Shown: positions 41,505-50,435 of the stretch, in pieces | Numbering within the stretch: the stretch's first letter is position 1 | Layout of the letters: each line of letters opens with the position of its first letter | Source: Bradyrhizobium jicamae | GTDB taxonomy: Bacteria > Pseudomonadota > Alphaproteobacteria > Rhizobiales > Xanthobacteraceae | DNA length: 64,000 nt | Direction: 5' to 3' | Assembly (NCBI RefSeq): GCF_001440395.1 | Contig: NZ_LLXZ01000022.1 | Coordinates: forward strand, 44,266-108,265 | The notes under the pieces: generated by a model | The model's database searches: none | What the model was told of the DNA's origin: nothing | Seen by the model: only the letters and a program-made list of their open reading frames with translations | Position numbers and translations under genes: made by a program

Positions 41505-42671
41505 TCAATTGTCGGCCGTGCCCTGGCTCGCCTTGGTCCCTCGCAGGAATTGCACCAGCAGCCAACTCACCTTGTTGGCCTGCTCCTGCTGCACCCAGTG
41601 GCCGGCGCCGTCGACGAGATGGCAGCCGATCATGTTTGTGCAGGCCTTCGACTGCATCGCCTCATAGACGCCGGGGCGTTGATAGGTGCCCCAGTCCTGC
41701 TTGCCCGAGATGAAGGCGGAGCGCACATCGATGGTGCGGCCCGACCATGTCTGCAATTCCGGAGTGAACGCGCCCGAGGTGCCGCAGCGATACCATTGCA
41801 GGCCGCCCTGGAATCCGGTGCGTTCATACTCGGCGCTGTAGAACGCCAGTTCGTTGTCCGGCAGCCATTTATTCCCTGCGATTTCTTCCGGCGAGGGCAT
41901 TTCCTCCGCAACCGTCGCGGCCATGTCCTTGGCGTGGTCCATCACATAGTAGGTCGGCAGCTTTGCAATTTCGTCCGCGGTCCACGATTTGAGCGGATAG
42001 GGCTTGTTGTCTTTCCAGTCCGCGCTCTTGTGATGGTAATAGGCACGCAGGAAATCATGCACCCCCTGCGGCGCGTGGTGCATGTCATCGTTGGCCTCGC
42101 GCGTCGAATAGTACCACTGGTAGTGCTTTCGCGGTCGCGGCAGTGCGCCCAGATCGCGATGAATGGGATCGTCGATGCGCTTGCCAGGCTCGTTCACCGT
42201 GTTGAACGGTAGCGACGGCGGGCCGGCGAACGGCGCGCTCATCATGACGACCGAACGGAATACGTCGGGCCGGATCAGTGCGCACCAGGCAGCGACCGAC
42301 GAGCCGAAATCATGCCCGATGACGGCGTCGACGCTTCTGTAGCCGAACGCCGCCACCAGCCCGAGCGCATCGCGCACCAGATTGGGGAGGCGGAAGGAGG
42401 CGAGGTCGCCGTCATAATCCGCGTCCCATCCGGTGGTGCGGCCATAGCCGCGCTGGTCGGGCGCGATCACGTGATAACCGGCTTCGGCCAGAATGGGCAT
42501 CACCTTGCGCCAGGAGAAAGCGAGCTCGGGGAAGCCATGCAGCAGCAACACACAGGGCCGGCCGCGGGTTTCGAAGCCGGCTTCCAGCACATGCATCCGC
42601 AGGCCATTGATGCCATCGACGTAGCGGGAGCGGATGCTGGAGGGGAGCGGGATATCGGGGAGGGTGGGCAT
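41505..42671 (-). CDS. Alpha/beta hydrolase, epoxide-hydrolase-like
   Basis: This 388-residue hydrolase has the oxyanion region LLHGFPELAFSWRKVM with HGFPE, then APDQRGYGRTTGWDADYDGD and the nucleophile elbow VIGHDFGSSVAAW, in which Asp replaces Ser. An Asp nucleophile marks epoxide hydrolases and haloalkane dehalogenases; HGxP and the cap region favour the former. The charge-relay His lies near the end in VDGAGHWVQQEQ. The ATG at 42671 is the first with a ribosome site (AAGGCG). The substrate is unknown. Confidence 0.88.
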   Translation of the reverse strand: MPTLPDIPLPSSIRSRYVDGINGLRMHVLEAGFETRGRPCVLLLHGFPELAFSWRKVMPILAEAGYHVIAPDQRGYGRTTGWDADYDGDLASFRLPNLVRDALGLVAAFGYRSVDAVIGHDFGSSVAAWCALIRPDVFRSVVMMSAPFAGPPSLPFNTVNEPGKRIDDPIHRDLGALPRPRKHYQWYYSTREANDDMHHAPQGVHDFLRAYYHHKSADWKDNKPYPLKSWTADEIAKLPTYYVMDHAKDMAATVAEEMPSPEEIAGNKWLPDNELAFYSAEYERTGFQGGLQWYRCGTSGAFTPELQTWSGRTIDVRSAFISGKQDWGTYQRPGVYEAMQSKACTNMIGCHLVDGAGHWVQQEQANKVSWLLVQFLRGTKASQGTADN

Positions 42672-42689
42672 TGTTTGCGCCTTTCTTCG

Positions 42690-42824
42690 CCCTCTCCCCT
42701 TGTGGGATAGGGTGGACGCGATGCGCAGCATCGCAGACGGGTGAGGGGTCTGTCTCCGCGGATAGAGACCCCTCATCCGCCTTCGCGTTCCGCGAAGGCA
42801 CCTTCTCCCACAAGGGGAGAAGGG
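42690..42824. repeat. Nested palindromic repeat, CTCCCCTTGTGGGA family
   Basis: The ends ccctctccccttgtgggata and ttctcccacaaggggagaag pair; gggtgaggggtctgtctcc and gatagagacccctcatccg form the inner palindrome. It lies 19 bases upstream of the hydrolase start on the minus strand. Confidence 0.85.
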
Positions 42825-42853
42825 AAGGAAGGACGAAAATAATCGCGGCATTC

Positions 42854-42942
42854 CGTAGGGTGGGCAAAGCGAAGCGTGCCCACCATTTCTTGTGCGGATC
42901 AAATGGTGGGCACGGCGCAAATGCGCCTTTGCCCACCCTACG
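42854..42942. repeat. Nested palindromic repeat, GTAGGGTGGGC family
   Basis: The arms cgtagggtgggcaaagcgaag and atgcgcctttgcccaccctacg flank tgcccaccat/atggtgggca. It abuts the 3' end of the acyl-CoA ligase gene. Confidence 0.85.
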
Positions 42943-42945
42943 ATT

Positions 42946-44487
42946 CTACGCCTTCGCCGGCTTCGGCCAATAGCGGTCGCGCAGATGGCGCTTCACCAGC
43001 TTGCCGGTCGGCGTGCGCGGCAATTCCGCCTCGAAGTCGATACTCCTGGGGCATTTGATCGGCGACAGATGCTTGCGGCAGAACGCGATCAACTCGGCCT
43101 CGAGCTCCTTGCCGGCCCTGGCTATGTCGTGCGGCTGCACTACGGCCTTGACCTCCTCGCCCATTTCCTCGTTCGGCACGCCGAACACCGCGACATCGGA
43201 GATGGCGGGATGGGTGATCAGGACGTCCTCGGTCTCCTGCGGGTAGATGTTCACGCCGCCGGAAATGATCATGTAGCTCTTGCGGTCGGTGAGATAGAGA
43301 TAGCCCTCCTCGTCGAGATAGCCGACGTCGCCGAGCGTCGACCACCCTTTTTCGTTGTAGGCCTTCTTCGTCTTCTCGGGATCGTTGTGATAGGCGAAGG
43401 CCGGTGCGTCGGCGAAGTAGACCGTGCCGATTTCGCCGGTCGGGCGCTCGTCGTCATTCTCGTCCAGGATCTTCACCTTGCCGACCACCGCGCGGCCGAC
43501 GGTGCCGCGATGGGTCAGCCATTGCTGCGAATTCGAAACGGTAACGCCGTTGCCTTCGGAGCCCGCGTAATATTCGATCAGGATCGGTCCCCACCACTCG
43601 ATCATCCTGGCTTTCACGTCGACCGGGCAGGGCGCGGCTGCGTGGATCGCGCCCTTCAAGGTCGAGACGTCGTATGCCGCGCGCACTTCATCGGGCAGCT
43701 TCAGCATTCGCACGAACATGGTCGGCACCAGCTGCGACTGCGTAACCTTGTACTTCCCGACCAGCTTCAGAAATTCCTCGGCGTCAAAGTACTCCATGAT
43801 GATGGAGGTGCCGCCGAGCGTGATCGCCATCATGTTGAAGCGCAAGGGAGCTGCATGATAGAGCGGCGCCGGCGACAGATAGATGCTGTCGGAGTTCATC
43901 CCGCACATGTCGGCGCAGAGAATTTTCAAGAGCGGGTTCGGCACGTCGATCGCCTTGCCCTCGAACTCCTTCTTGATGCCCTTGGGGCGCCCGGTGGTGC
44001 CCGACGAATAGAGCATGTCGTAGCCCGCGACCTCGTCCGCGATCGGCGTCACCGGCATTGCAATCGCTTCCTTGTCGAAGGAGCGGAGGCCGGGCGCGGG
44101 CTCGTCCACCATGAAGAACAACGGCTCGCCGGGCTCGCCCTTGACCAGGCCCTTGACCTTGTCGGCGCATTGCGGCGTGGTGATGAAGACTTTTGCGCCG
44201 CAATCCCTGACGATATAGGCGATCTCTTCCTCGGTGAGGTAGCGGCTGATCGCGGTGTAATAGAGCCCGGCGCGCTGCGCGGCCCAGCAGATTTCCATGA
44301 ACGCCAGCCGGTTTTCCATCAGGAAGGCGATGTGGTCGCCGGCCTTCAGCCCGAGTGAACGGAACAGATGCGCGCCCTGGTTCGAGAGCTCGTCGAGTTC
44401 GCGATAGGTAATCGCCTTGCCGGTAGTCGCCATCTGATAGGCGATCTTGTTCGGCTGGGTGCGGGCGTAGACAGACGGATGGGTCAT
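42946..44487 (-). CDS. Acyl-CoA synthetase (AMP-binding, FadD-like)
   Basis: This 513-residue ANL-superfamily ligase has the P-loop YSSGTTGRPKGIKKEF near residue 165, the A5/A8 regions YAGSEGNGV and YLTDRKSYMIISGGVNIYPQE, and the C-terminal Lys in LPRTPTGKLVKR. It activates a carboxylic acid to its CoA thioester with ATP. It is downstream of a thiolase gene on the same strand (77-base gap) and opposite a TetR-controlled set of acyl-CoA genes, so it probably primes the chain for that pathway. Confidence 0.93.
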   Translation of the reverse strand: MTHPSVYARTQPNKIAYQMATTGKAITYRELDELSNQGAHLFRSLGLKAGDHIAFLMENRLAFMEICWAAQRAGLYYTAISRYLTEEEIAYIVRDCGAKVFITTPQCADKVKGLVKGEPGEPLFFMVDEPAPGLRSFDKEAIAMPVTPIADEVAGYDMLYSSGTTGRPKGIKKEFEGKAIDVPNPLLKILCADMCGMNSDSIYLSPAPLYHAAPLRFNMMAITLGGTSIIMEYFDAEEFLKLVGKYKVTQSQLVPTMFVRMLKLPDEVRAAYDVSTLKGAIHAAAPCPVDVKARMIEWWGPILIEYYAGSEGNGVTVSNSQQWLTHRGTVGRAVVGKVKILDENDDERPTGEIGTVYFADAPAFAYHNDPEKTKKAYNEKGWSTLGDVGYLDEEGYLYLTDRKSYMIISGGVNIYPQETEDVLITHPAISDVAVFGVPNEEMGEEVKAVVQPHDIARAGKELEAELIAFCRKHLSPIKCPRSIDFEAELPRTPTGKLVKRHLRDRYWPKPAKA

Positions 44488-44564
44488 GGATGTTTCCTCA
44501 ATAAGAAAATGGCGAGCAGGAAGCGCACTCCCTGCCCGCCAGTCGCCGATCGCCATTGTTGTTC

Positions 44565-45737
44565 TTAGAGTCGCTCGACGATCGTAACGTTGGCCATGCC
44601 GCCGCCTTCGCACATGGTCTGCAGGCCGTAGCGCTTGTTGTTCTGCTTCAGCGCATTCACCAGCGTGGTCATCAGCTTGGTGCCGGAGCCGCCGAGCGGA
44701 TGGCCAAGCGCGATCGCGCCGCCGTTGACGTTGAGCCTCGAAGGATCGGCGCCAGTGGTCTTCAGCCACGCCACCGGCACGGCGGCAAAGGCTTCATTGA
44801 CTTCGAACAGGTCGATATCGTTGATCGACATGCCGGCCTTTTCCAGCGCGCGCTTGGTGGCGTGCAGGGGCGCATCCAGCATGATCACGGGGTCGCCGCC
44901 CATCATGGTCATGTGATGGATGCGCGCCAGCGGCTTGACGCCAAGCGACTTCAATCCCTTCTCGTTGACGACCATCACGCCGGAAGCGCCGTCGCAGATC
45001 TGGCTGGCGCTGGCGGCGGTGTGCTTGCCGTTCTCGGCGATCAGCTTGACGCCCTTGATGCCGTCGAGGCTGGCGTCGAAGCGGATGCCTTCGTCGATAT
45101 GGTGGGTGTCGGTCGAATTGTCGGCGCGAGTGATCTGCAGCGAAACGATCTCGTCCTTGAACTTGCCGGCCTGCGTCGCTGCAATCGCGCGCTGGTGGCT
45201 GTTGTAGGAGTATTCGTCGAGCTGGTCCTTGGAGAGCCCGTACTTCTCCGCCATCATCTCCGCGCCGGTGAACTGGCTGAATACGATGTTCGGATATTTC
45301 TGCTCGAGGCCCGGGCTCTTGTAATGGCCAAAGCCGTTCTTGGCGGGCAGCGACGAGGCGAGGCCCATCGGTACGCGCGTCATCGATTCCACGCCGGCGG
45401 CGATCACGATGTCCATGCTGCCTGCCATCACCGCCTGCGCCGCAAAGTGCAGCGCCTGCTGCGAGGAACCGCACTGGCGGTCGACCGAGGTGGCGGGCAC
45501 GCTCTCGGGAAGTTTCGAGGCCATCACCGCGTTGCGGGCGATGTTGTTGGACTGTTCGCCGGCCTGCATCACGCAGCCCATGATGACGTCTTCGATCTGG
45601 GCCGGATCGACGCCGGAACGATCGACCAGCGAATTCAGCACGGAAGCGGCGAGATCGGCCGGGTGCCAGCCCGCGAGACGTCCCCCCTTGCGGCCGCCCG
45701 CGGTGCGCGCAGCGGCGACGATATAGGCCTCGGCCAT
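44565..45737 (-). CDS. Thiolase (acetyl-CoA acyltransferase)
   Basis: This 390-residue thiolase has active Cys in VDRQCGSSQQALHFAA near residue 88. The His region is NGGAIALGHPLGGSGTKL and the second Cys is in YGLQTMCEGGGMANVTIVE. Its length and motifs fit degradative thiolases that release acetyl-CoA in beta-oxidation. It is the first gene of a minus-strand pair with the acyl-CoA ligase and is transcribed away from the TetR gene, with a likely operator between them. Confidence 0.94.
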   Translation of the reverse strand: MAEAYIVAAARTAGGRKGGRLAGWHPADLAASVLNSLVDRSGVDPAQIEDVIMGCVMQAGEQSNNIARNAVMASKLPESVPATSVDRQCGSSQQALHFAAQAVMAGSMDIVIAAGVESMTRVPMGLASSLPAKNGFGHYKSPGLEQKYPNIVFSQFTGAEMMAEKYGLSKDQLDEYSYNSHQRAIAATQAGKFKDEIVSLQITRADNSTDTHHIDEGIRFDASLDGIKGVKLIAENGKHTAASASQICDGASGVMVVNEKGLKSLGVKPLARIHHMTMMGGDPVIMLDAPLHATKRALEKAGMSINDIDLFEVNEAFAAVPVAWLKTTGADPSRLNVNGGAIALGHPLGGSGTKLMTTLVNALKQNNKRYGLQTMCEGGGMANVTIVERL

Positions 45738-45807
45738 TCCTGTTCTCCCTGATTGTTTTGGATGGGCGTTGGAAGTTGGGCCGGATTTAAGGGGCCTCGT
45801 GGGATTT

Positions 45808-45827
45808 AGTCAATCAATCAATTAACT
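45808..45827. promoter_or_regulatory. Candidate TetR operator between thiolase and tetR
   Basis: AGTCAAT (45808-45814) and ATTAACT (45821-45827) form an inverted repeat with one mismatch across a 6-base centre, in the AT-rich part of the intergenic region. The size and place suit the TetR-family regulator encoded at 45885. Binding is not shown. Confidence 0.5.
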
Positions 45828-45884
45828 CTTGAGTGCAGCCGCGGCATGCGCTTATGTGCGGCCCGGATTTCCGGCAGGTAGGGA

Positions 45885-46556
45885 ATGGGAACACCCTTGA
45901 ACACCAGCGTACCGACAAGACTTCCGGCCGGCAGAAATGCCACCGCCGAGAAGCTGCTTGTCGCGGCGAGCGAACTGATGATCGAGCGCGCCTCGATCGA
46001 AGTGTCGTTGTCTGACATCGCGCAGAAATCTGGCGTCAACGCTGCACTGGTGAAATACCATTTCGGCAACAAGGACGGCCTGTTGCTGGCGCTTCTGGCG
46101 CGCGACGCGGCGACCGAGATGTCGCAACTCGAATATCTCATCAGCCAGCCGATCTCGCCGACCGCGAAACTCAAGCTGCATATCGGCGGCATCATCCGCG
46201 CCTATTATCAGTTCCCGTACATGAACCGGCTGATCCACTATTTGCTGCATGAAAGCAGCACCGAGGCGGCCGACGAGGTGTCGAAGTTCTTCGTGGCGCC
46301 CTTGCTGGAGTTCCAGCGGCGGCTGCTCGCCGAGGGCATCAAGGCCGGCGAGTTCCGCAACATTGATCCCGTGATGTTCTACACCAGCCTGGTCGGCGCC
46401 TGCGATCACCTGTTCTTCGGCCGCCACGCGATGTCGCGGGCGACCGGTGTCGGCCCGGTCACCGACGACGTCTGCCGCGACTACATCAAGCACATGGAAG
46501 CGCTGATCTTCGGCGGCATGTTGAACGGGAAGGAAAAGGGTGCCGCCGCCGGATGA
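45885..46556 (+). CDS. TetR/AcrR-family transcriptional regulator
   Basis: This 223-residue regulator has its helix-turn-helix at about residues 22-68 (LLVAASELMIERASIEVSLSDIAQKSGVNAALVKYHFGNKDGL). The C-terminal ligand-binding region is helical and contains YYQFPYMNRLIHYLLHESS. It lies between the minus-strand thiolase/ligase pair and the plus-strand SDR/crotonase/ligase/acyl-CoA dehydrogenase genes. By analogy with other TetR regulators in acyl-CoA clusters, it probably represses both directions and is released by an acyl-CoA. Confidence 0.92.
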   Translation: MGTPLNTSVPTRLPAGRNATAEKLLVAASELMIERASIEVSLSDIAQKSGVNAALVKYHFGNKDGLLLALLARDAATEMSQLEYLISQPISPTAKLKLHIGGIIRAYYQFPYMNRLIHYLLHESSTEAADEVSKFFVAPLLEFQRRLLAEGIKAGEFRNIDPVMFYTSLVGACDHLFFGRHAMSRATGVGPVTDDVCRDYIKHMEALIFGGMLNGKEKGAAAG

Positions 46557-46619
46557 CGAAAGCGACACTTCAGTAGCCTGCAAATCCAGAGAAGAAACTC
46601 CCAAGGAAAGGTAGTTACA

Positions 46620-47378
46620 ATGCAGTTGCAAGACGTAGCCGTTCTCATCACCGGCGGTGGCTCCGGCCTCGGCGCCGCGACCGCCCGCGCCATGGCCGCC
46701 AAGGGCGCGAAAATCGGCGTCATCGACCAGAACAAGGAAAACGCCGAGAAGGTTGCTGCGGAAGTGAAGGGCATAGCCCTCCATGCCGACGTCACCGATG
46801 AGGAAGCGATCAAGGCGGCGATTGCCAAGGCCGAAGCCGCGCACGGCATCGCGCGCGTGTTGATGAACTGCGCCGGCATCGGCGGTTCGCAGCGTACCGT
46901 CGGCAAAGACGGCGTCTATCCGCTGGCAAAGTTCGTCCGCATCATCAACGTCAACCTGATCGGCACCTTCAACGTGCTGCGCCTGTTTGCCGAGCGTCTC
47001 GCCACGGCGCCGCCGATCGGCGAGGAGCGCGGCGTCGCCATCAACACCGCTTCGGTCGCGGCCTATGAAGGCCAGATCGGCCAGATCGCCTATTCGGCGT
47101 CGAAGGGCGGCGTTGTCGGCCTCACGCTGCCGGCCGCGCGCGATCTCGCCAGCCTCAAGATCCGCGTCAACACCATCGCGCCCGGCCTGTTCCTGACGCC
47201 GCTGCTGATGGGCCTGAACGAAGAGGCCCGCAAGAGCCTCGGCGCCCAGGTGCCGCATCCGGCCCGCCTCGGCGATGCCTCGGAATACGGCAACCTCGCG
47301 GTTCACATCGTCGAGAACCCGATGCTCAACGGCGAGACCATCCGCCTCGACGGCGCCATCCGGATGGCGCCGCGGTAA
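46620..47378 (+). CDS. SDR, 3-hydroxyacyl-CoA dehydrogenase type II (HSD10-like)
   Basis: This 252-residue classical SDR has TGGGSGLG at residues 11-18, an NAD-selecting Asp after beta-2 (GVIDQN), NCAGIG, catalytic Ser in INTASVAAYEGQIGQ and YSASK. The end MLNGETIRLDGAIRMAPR is characteristic of type II 3-hydroxyacyl-CoA dehydrogenases. It would oxidise the 3-hydroxyacyl-CoA before thiolase cleavage. AAGGAAAG precedes the ATG, and the TetR gene ends 64 bases upstream. Confidence 0.92.
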   Translation: MQLQDVAVLITGGGSGLGAATARAMAAKGAKIGVIDQNKENAEKVAAEVKGIALHADVTDEEAIKAAIAKAEAAHGIARVLMNCAGIGGSQRTVGKDGVYPLAKFVRIINVNLIGTFNVLRLFAERLATAPPIGEERGVAINTASVAAYEGQIGQIAYSASKGGVVGLTLPAARDLASLKIRVNTIAPGLFLTPLLMGLNEEARKSLGAQVPHPARLGDASEYGNLAVHIVENPMLNGETIRLDGAIRMAPR

Positions 47379-47392
47379 GCGTTGCGCTTCTT

Positions 47393-47537
47393 CCTTCTCC
47401 CCTTGTGGGAGAAGGTGGCAGCGAAGCTGCCGGATGAGGGGTTCTATCCACGAAGAAAGATCTATCGCGGAGCCAACCCCTCACCCAATCGAATGCACGG
47501 CTAATGCCGGCGTAGCTTCTCCCACAAGGGGAGAGGG
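47393..47537. repeat. Nested palindromic repeat, CTCCCCTTGTGGGA family, next to the crotonase start
   Basis: The ends ccttctccccttgtgggaga and cttctcccacaaggggagag pair, with further hairpins between. Its right edge ends 44 bases before the preferred GTG start of the crotonase gene and 8 bases before an alternative ATG, to which it would supply purine-rich GGGGAGAGGG. Confidence 0.85.
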
Positions 47538-47580
47538 CGCAGCAATGAGCGCCGCAATCCGCGGATGCAGGGAGCGCTTC

Positions 47581-48387
47581 GTGACTCAACCGCTGCTGAT
47601 CGCACATCATGACGGAGTCGATTGGGTCACGCTCAATCGCCCGGACAGCCTCAACGCGCTCGATCCCTCGCTGATCGACGCGTTGAACACCTATTTCGAA
47701 GGTCTGCAGCGCAATCGCTCGACCCGCGTCGTGGTGCTGAAAGGCGCCGGGGCGTCGTTCTGCGCCGGGCTCGATCTGAAACACGCCATGAAGCGCCGCG
47801 CCGGGCAGCAGGAACCGCCCGGCGTGACCGAGTCCTTGGACTCGCAGCGCCGCATTGCCGATATCGTGATGCTGATGCGGCGCTGCCCGCAACCGATCAT
47901 TGCGCTGATCCAGGGCGCGGCCGCCGGCGGCGGCTTTGCGCTCGCGCTCGCCGCCGACATTCGCATTGCGACGAAATCGGCGCGGATGAACTGCGCCTTC
48001 ATCAAGCTCGGCCTCGGCGGCTGCGACATCGGCACCTCCTATTTCCTGCCGCGCCTCGTCGGCGTGTCGGTGGCTTCTGAACTGATCCTGACCGGCCGCT
48101 TCATCGGCGCCGAGCGTGCGCTTGCGGTGGGCCTTGTTTCCGAGGTCGTTGAGGACGGCAGGCTTGATGCGGCGGCCGAACCCTATGTCGATGCGATGAT
48201 GACGGCGTCGCCGGTCGGTTTGAGACTGTCGAAAGAATGCCTCAACATGAGCGTCGATGCGGGTTCGATCGAAGCCGTGATCGCGATCGAAGACCGTAAT
48301 CAGGTGTTGTGCAGCCGTTCCGAAGAATTCAGCGAAGGCATCAGGGCCTTTCTCGAAAAGCGAAAGCCTGTCTATATCAGGCGATGA
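47581..48387 (+). CDS. Crotonase-family enoyl-CoA hydratase/isomerase
   Basis: This 268-residue crotonase has oxyanion-hole regions FCAGLDLKHAM and IQGAAAGGGFALALAADIRIA. Neither catalytic Glu of a true hydratase is present; an Asp in LGLGGCDIGTSYFLPRLVG is at the place used by isomerase-type members. The GTG start at 47581 is preferred because GGGAG lies 6 bases before it; an in-frame ATG at 47545 is possible. It precedes the feruloyl-CoA-synthase-like gene by 40 bases and is probably co-transcribed with it. Confidence 0.87.
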   Translation: MTQPLLIAHHDGVDWVTLNRPDSLNALDPSLIDALNTYFEGLQRNRSTRVVVLKGAGASFCAGLDLKHAMKRRAGQQEPPGVTESLDSQRRIADIVMLMRRCPQPIIALIQGAAAGGGFALALAADIRIATKSARMNCAFIKLGLGGCDIGTSYFLPRLVGVSVASELILTGRFIGAERALAVGLVSEVVEDGRLDAAAEPYVDAMMTASPVGLRLSKECLNMSVDAGSIEAVIAIEDRNQVLCSRSEEFSEGIRAFLEKRKPVYIRR

Positions 48388-48427
48388 CGACAAGATCCGC
48401 AAAGGACCGAATTCCGGGAGACGCAAT

Positions 48428-50299
48428 ATGGGTGGGAGTGCAGCGAAGGTGCTGACAAAGCCGGCCTTCCGCAAGATCGAGTGGCTGCCGCGCGACATCG
48501 CGGTCGAGCGTCGTGCCGATGGCGTCGTCATCCTGAAGTCGCGCATTCCGCTGCAGCCGTACGAGAAGCATATTCCGGCGTCGCTTTCGAAATGGGCGAG
48601 AGAGGCACCGGAACGCATCTGGCTGGCGCAACGCGGCGGCGCGGACCGGCAATGGCGAAAGGTTTCTTACGGCGAAGCCAAACTCGTCGTCGACGGTCTG
48701 ACGCAGGGCCTGCTCAATCTCGGCCTCGGCGAAGGCCGCCCGGTCGCGATCCTCTCCGGCAACTCCATCGAGCATGCGCTGATGACGCAGGCGGCCATGC
48801 AGGCACGCGCTCCCGCGGCACCGGTGTCGCCGGCCTATTCGTTGATGAGCCAGGATCATCTCAAGCTCAAATACCTCTTCAATCTGATCAAGCCTGCGGT
48901 GGTGATGGTGCAGGACGGGCCGACCTTCGAGAAGGCCTTGAAGGCACTCGATCTCACCGGCGTCACCGTCGTGCACGTCCTGCGGCCCTGCGACGGGATC
49001 AAGAGCGTGTCCTTTGCCGACCTTGCGGCCACGCCGGTAACGAACGCTGTCGAGGAATCGATTGCGAAGATCACGCCGCAGACGATCGGCAAGTTGCTGT
49101 TCACCTCGGGATCGACCGGGATGCCGAAGGCCGTCATCAACACGCAGGAGATGATGTGCGCCAATGCGGCGATGATGATGCAGGTGCGCCCGCGCGATCC
49201 CAGCGGGCCAATCGCCACCGTGCTCGACTGGATGCCGTGGAATCACACCATGGGCGGCAACGCCGCGTTCCATCCGATCCTGGTCGATGGCGGCACGCTC
49301 TATATCGATGACGGCCGGCCGATGCCCGGCCAACTCGAAGAGACCATCCGTAACCTGCGCGAGGTTTCGCCGACCTATTACGCCAACGTGCCCGCGGGCT
49401 ACGCGGCACTCGCTGCGGCGATGGAGAAGGACGACGCGCTGTGCCGCAGCTTCTTCAAGAACCTCTCCATCATGGCCTATGGCGGCGCGCGGCTGCCGGA
49501 TGATCTCTACGACCGCATGCAGGCGCTGGCGGTGAAGGCCACCGGCGAGCGCATCGTGTTCTATACGGGCTGGGGCTCGACCGAGACCGCGCCCACCTCG
49601 ACCGGCACCTATTGGGACACCGAGCGCGTCGGCCTGATCGGCCTGCCGTTCCCCGGCGTCGAACTGAAGCTGGTACCGTGCGGCTCGAAATACGAGCTGC
49701 GCCTGCGCGGCGTCAACGTTACGCCCGGCTATTTCGGCCAGCCTGATCTGACCAGGAAGATGTTCGACGAGGAAGGCTTTTACTGCATCGGCGATGCCGG
49801 CGTGTTCGTCGACGAGAACGATCCGCTGCAGGGGATCATCTTCGCCGGCCGCGTGGTCGAGGATTTCAAGCTCACGACCGGCACTTTTGTGCACGTCGGC
49901 TCGCTGAGGACGGATGCGATCGCCGCCGCCACGCCCGTCGTGCACGACGCGCTGGTTGCCGGTCAGGACCGCGAATTCATCGGGCTGCTCGCCTGGCCCA
50001 ATCTGCATGCCTGCCGGCAAATCGTCGGTAATCCGGACGCGACGTTCGACGATGTTATCCGGCATCCCGAAGTGATCGCCTGCCTCAAGCGCGGGCTGGA
50101 AGCGCATAACGCCTCCACCACCGGCAGCAGCATGCGGATCGCCCGCGCGATGCTGATGTCCGAGCCGCCCTCGATCGACGGCAACGAACTCACCGACAAG
50201 GGCTACATCAACCAGCGCGCCGGCCTCGAACGCCGCGCCGCGCTGGTGGAGAAGCTCTACGCCGGCAAGCCCGGCGAAGATGTGATTGTGCTGCAATGA
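48428..50299 (+). CDS. fcs: Feruloyl-CoA synthase-like acyl-CoA ligase
   Basis: This 623-residue ANL ligase matches the length and layout of feruloyl-CoA synthases. The P-loop is LFTSGSTGMPKAVINTQEMM, followed by WMPWNHTMGGNAAFHPIL, GWGSTETAPTST and a C-terminal Lys in NELTDKGYINQR. It would activate ferulate, coumarate or a similar arylpropenoate to the CoA ester. The neighbouring crotonase is not the classical hydratase/lyase, so a beta-oxidative route with the acyl-CoA dehydrogenases downstream is more likely than direct aldehyde release. GGGAG precedes the ATG. Confidence 0.88.
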   Translation: MGGSAAKVLTKPAFRKIEWLPRDIAVERRADGVVILKSRIPLQPYEKHIPASLSKWAREAPERIWLAQRGGADRQWRKVSYGEAKLVVDGLTQGLLNLGLGEGRPVAILSGNSIEHALMTQAAMQARAPAAPVSPAYSLMSQDHLKLKYLFNLIKPAVVMVQDGPTFEKALKALDLTGVTVVHVLRPCDGIKSVSFADLAATPVTNAVEESIAKITPQTIGKLLFTSGSTGMPKAVINTQEMMCANAAMMMQVRPRDPSGPIATVLDWMPWNHTMGGNAAFHPILVDGGTLYIDDGRPMPGQLEETIRNLREVSPTYYANVPAGYAALAAAMEKDDALCRSFFKNLSIMAYGGARLPDDLYDRMQALAVKATGERIVFYTGWGSTETAPTSTGTYWDTERVGLIGLPFPGVELKLVPCGSKYELRLRGVNVTPGYFGQPDLTRKMFDEEGFYCIGDAGVFVDENDPLQGIIFAGRVVEDFKLTTGTFVHVGSLRTDAIAAATPVVHDALVAGQDREFIGLLAWPNLHACRQIVGNPDATFDDVIRHPEVIACLKRGLEAHNASTTGSSMRIARAMLMSEPPSIDGNELTDKGYINQRAGLERRAALVEKLYAGKPGEDVIVLQ

Positions 50300-50317
50300 A
50301 ACAATGCTCTCACCACC

Positions 50318-50397
50318 CGTCATTCCGGGGCGCGCGAAGCGTGAACCCGGAATCTCGAGATTCCGGGTTCGATGCTGCGCATCGCCCCGGAATGACG
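50318..50397. repeat. Nested palindromic repeat, CGTCATTCCGGGGC family
   Basis: The outer arms cgtcattccggggc and gccccggaatgacg are exact complements; the inner arms aacccggaatctcg and gagattccgggttc also pair. It lies between the fcs-like gene and an acyl-CoA dehydrogenase gene on the same strand. Confidence 0.88.
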
Positions 50398-50435
50398 GCG
50401 AATAAACAACACGAAAGCAACTGAGGTAAGCCGCC

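Noticed and set aside
40152..42212. A long plus-strand open frame through mbfA and the hydrolase
   Set aside because: It is antisense to two recognised families and has no ribosome site or motif.
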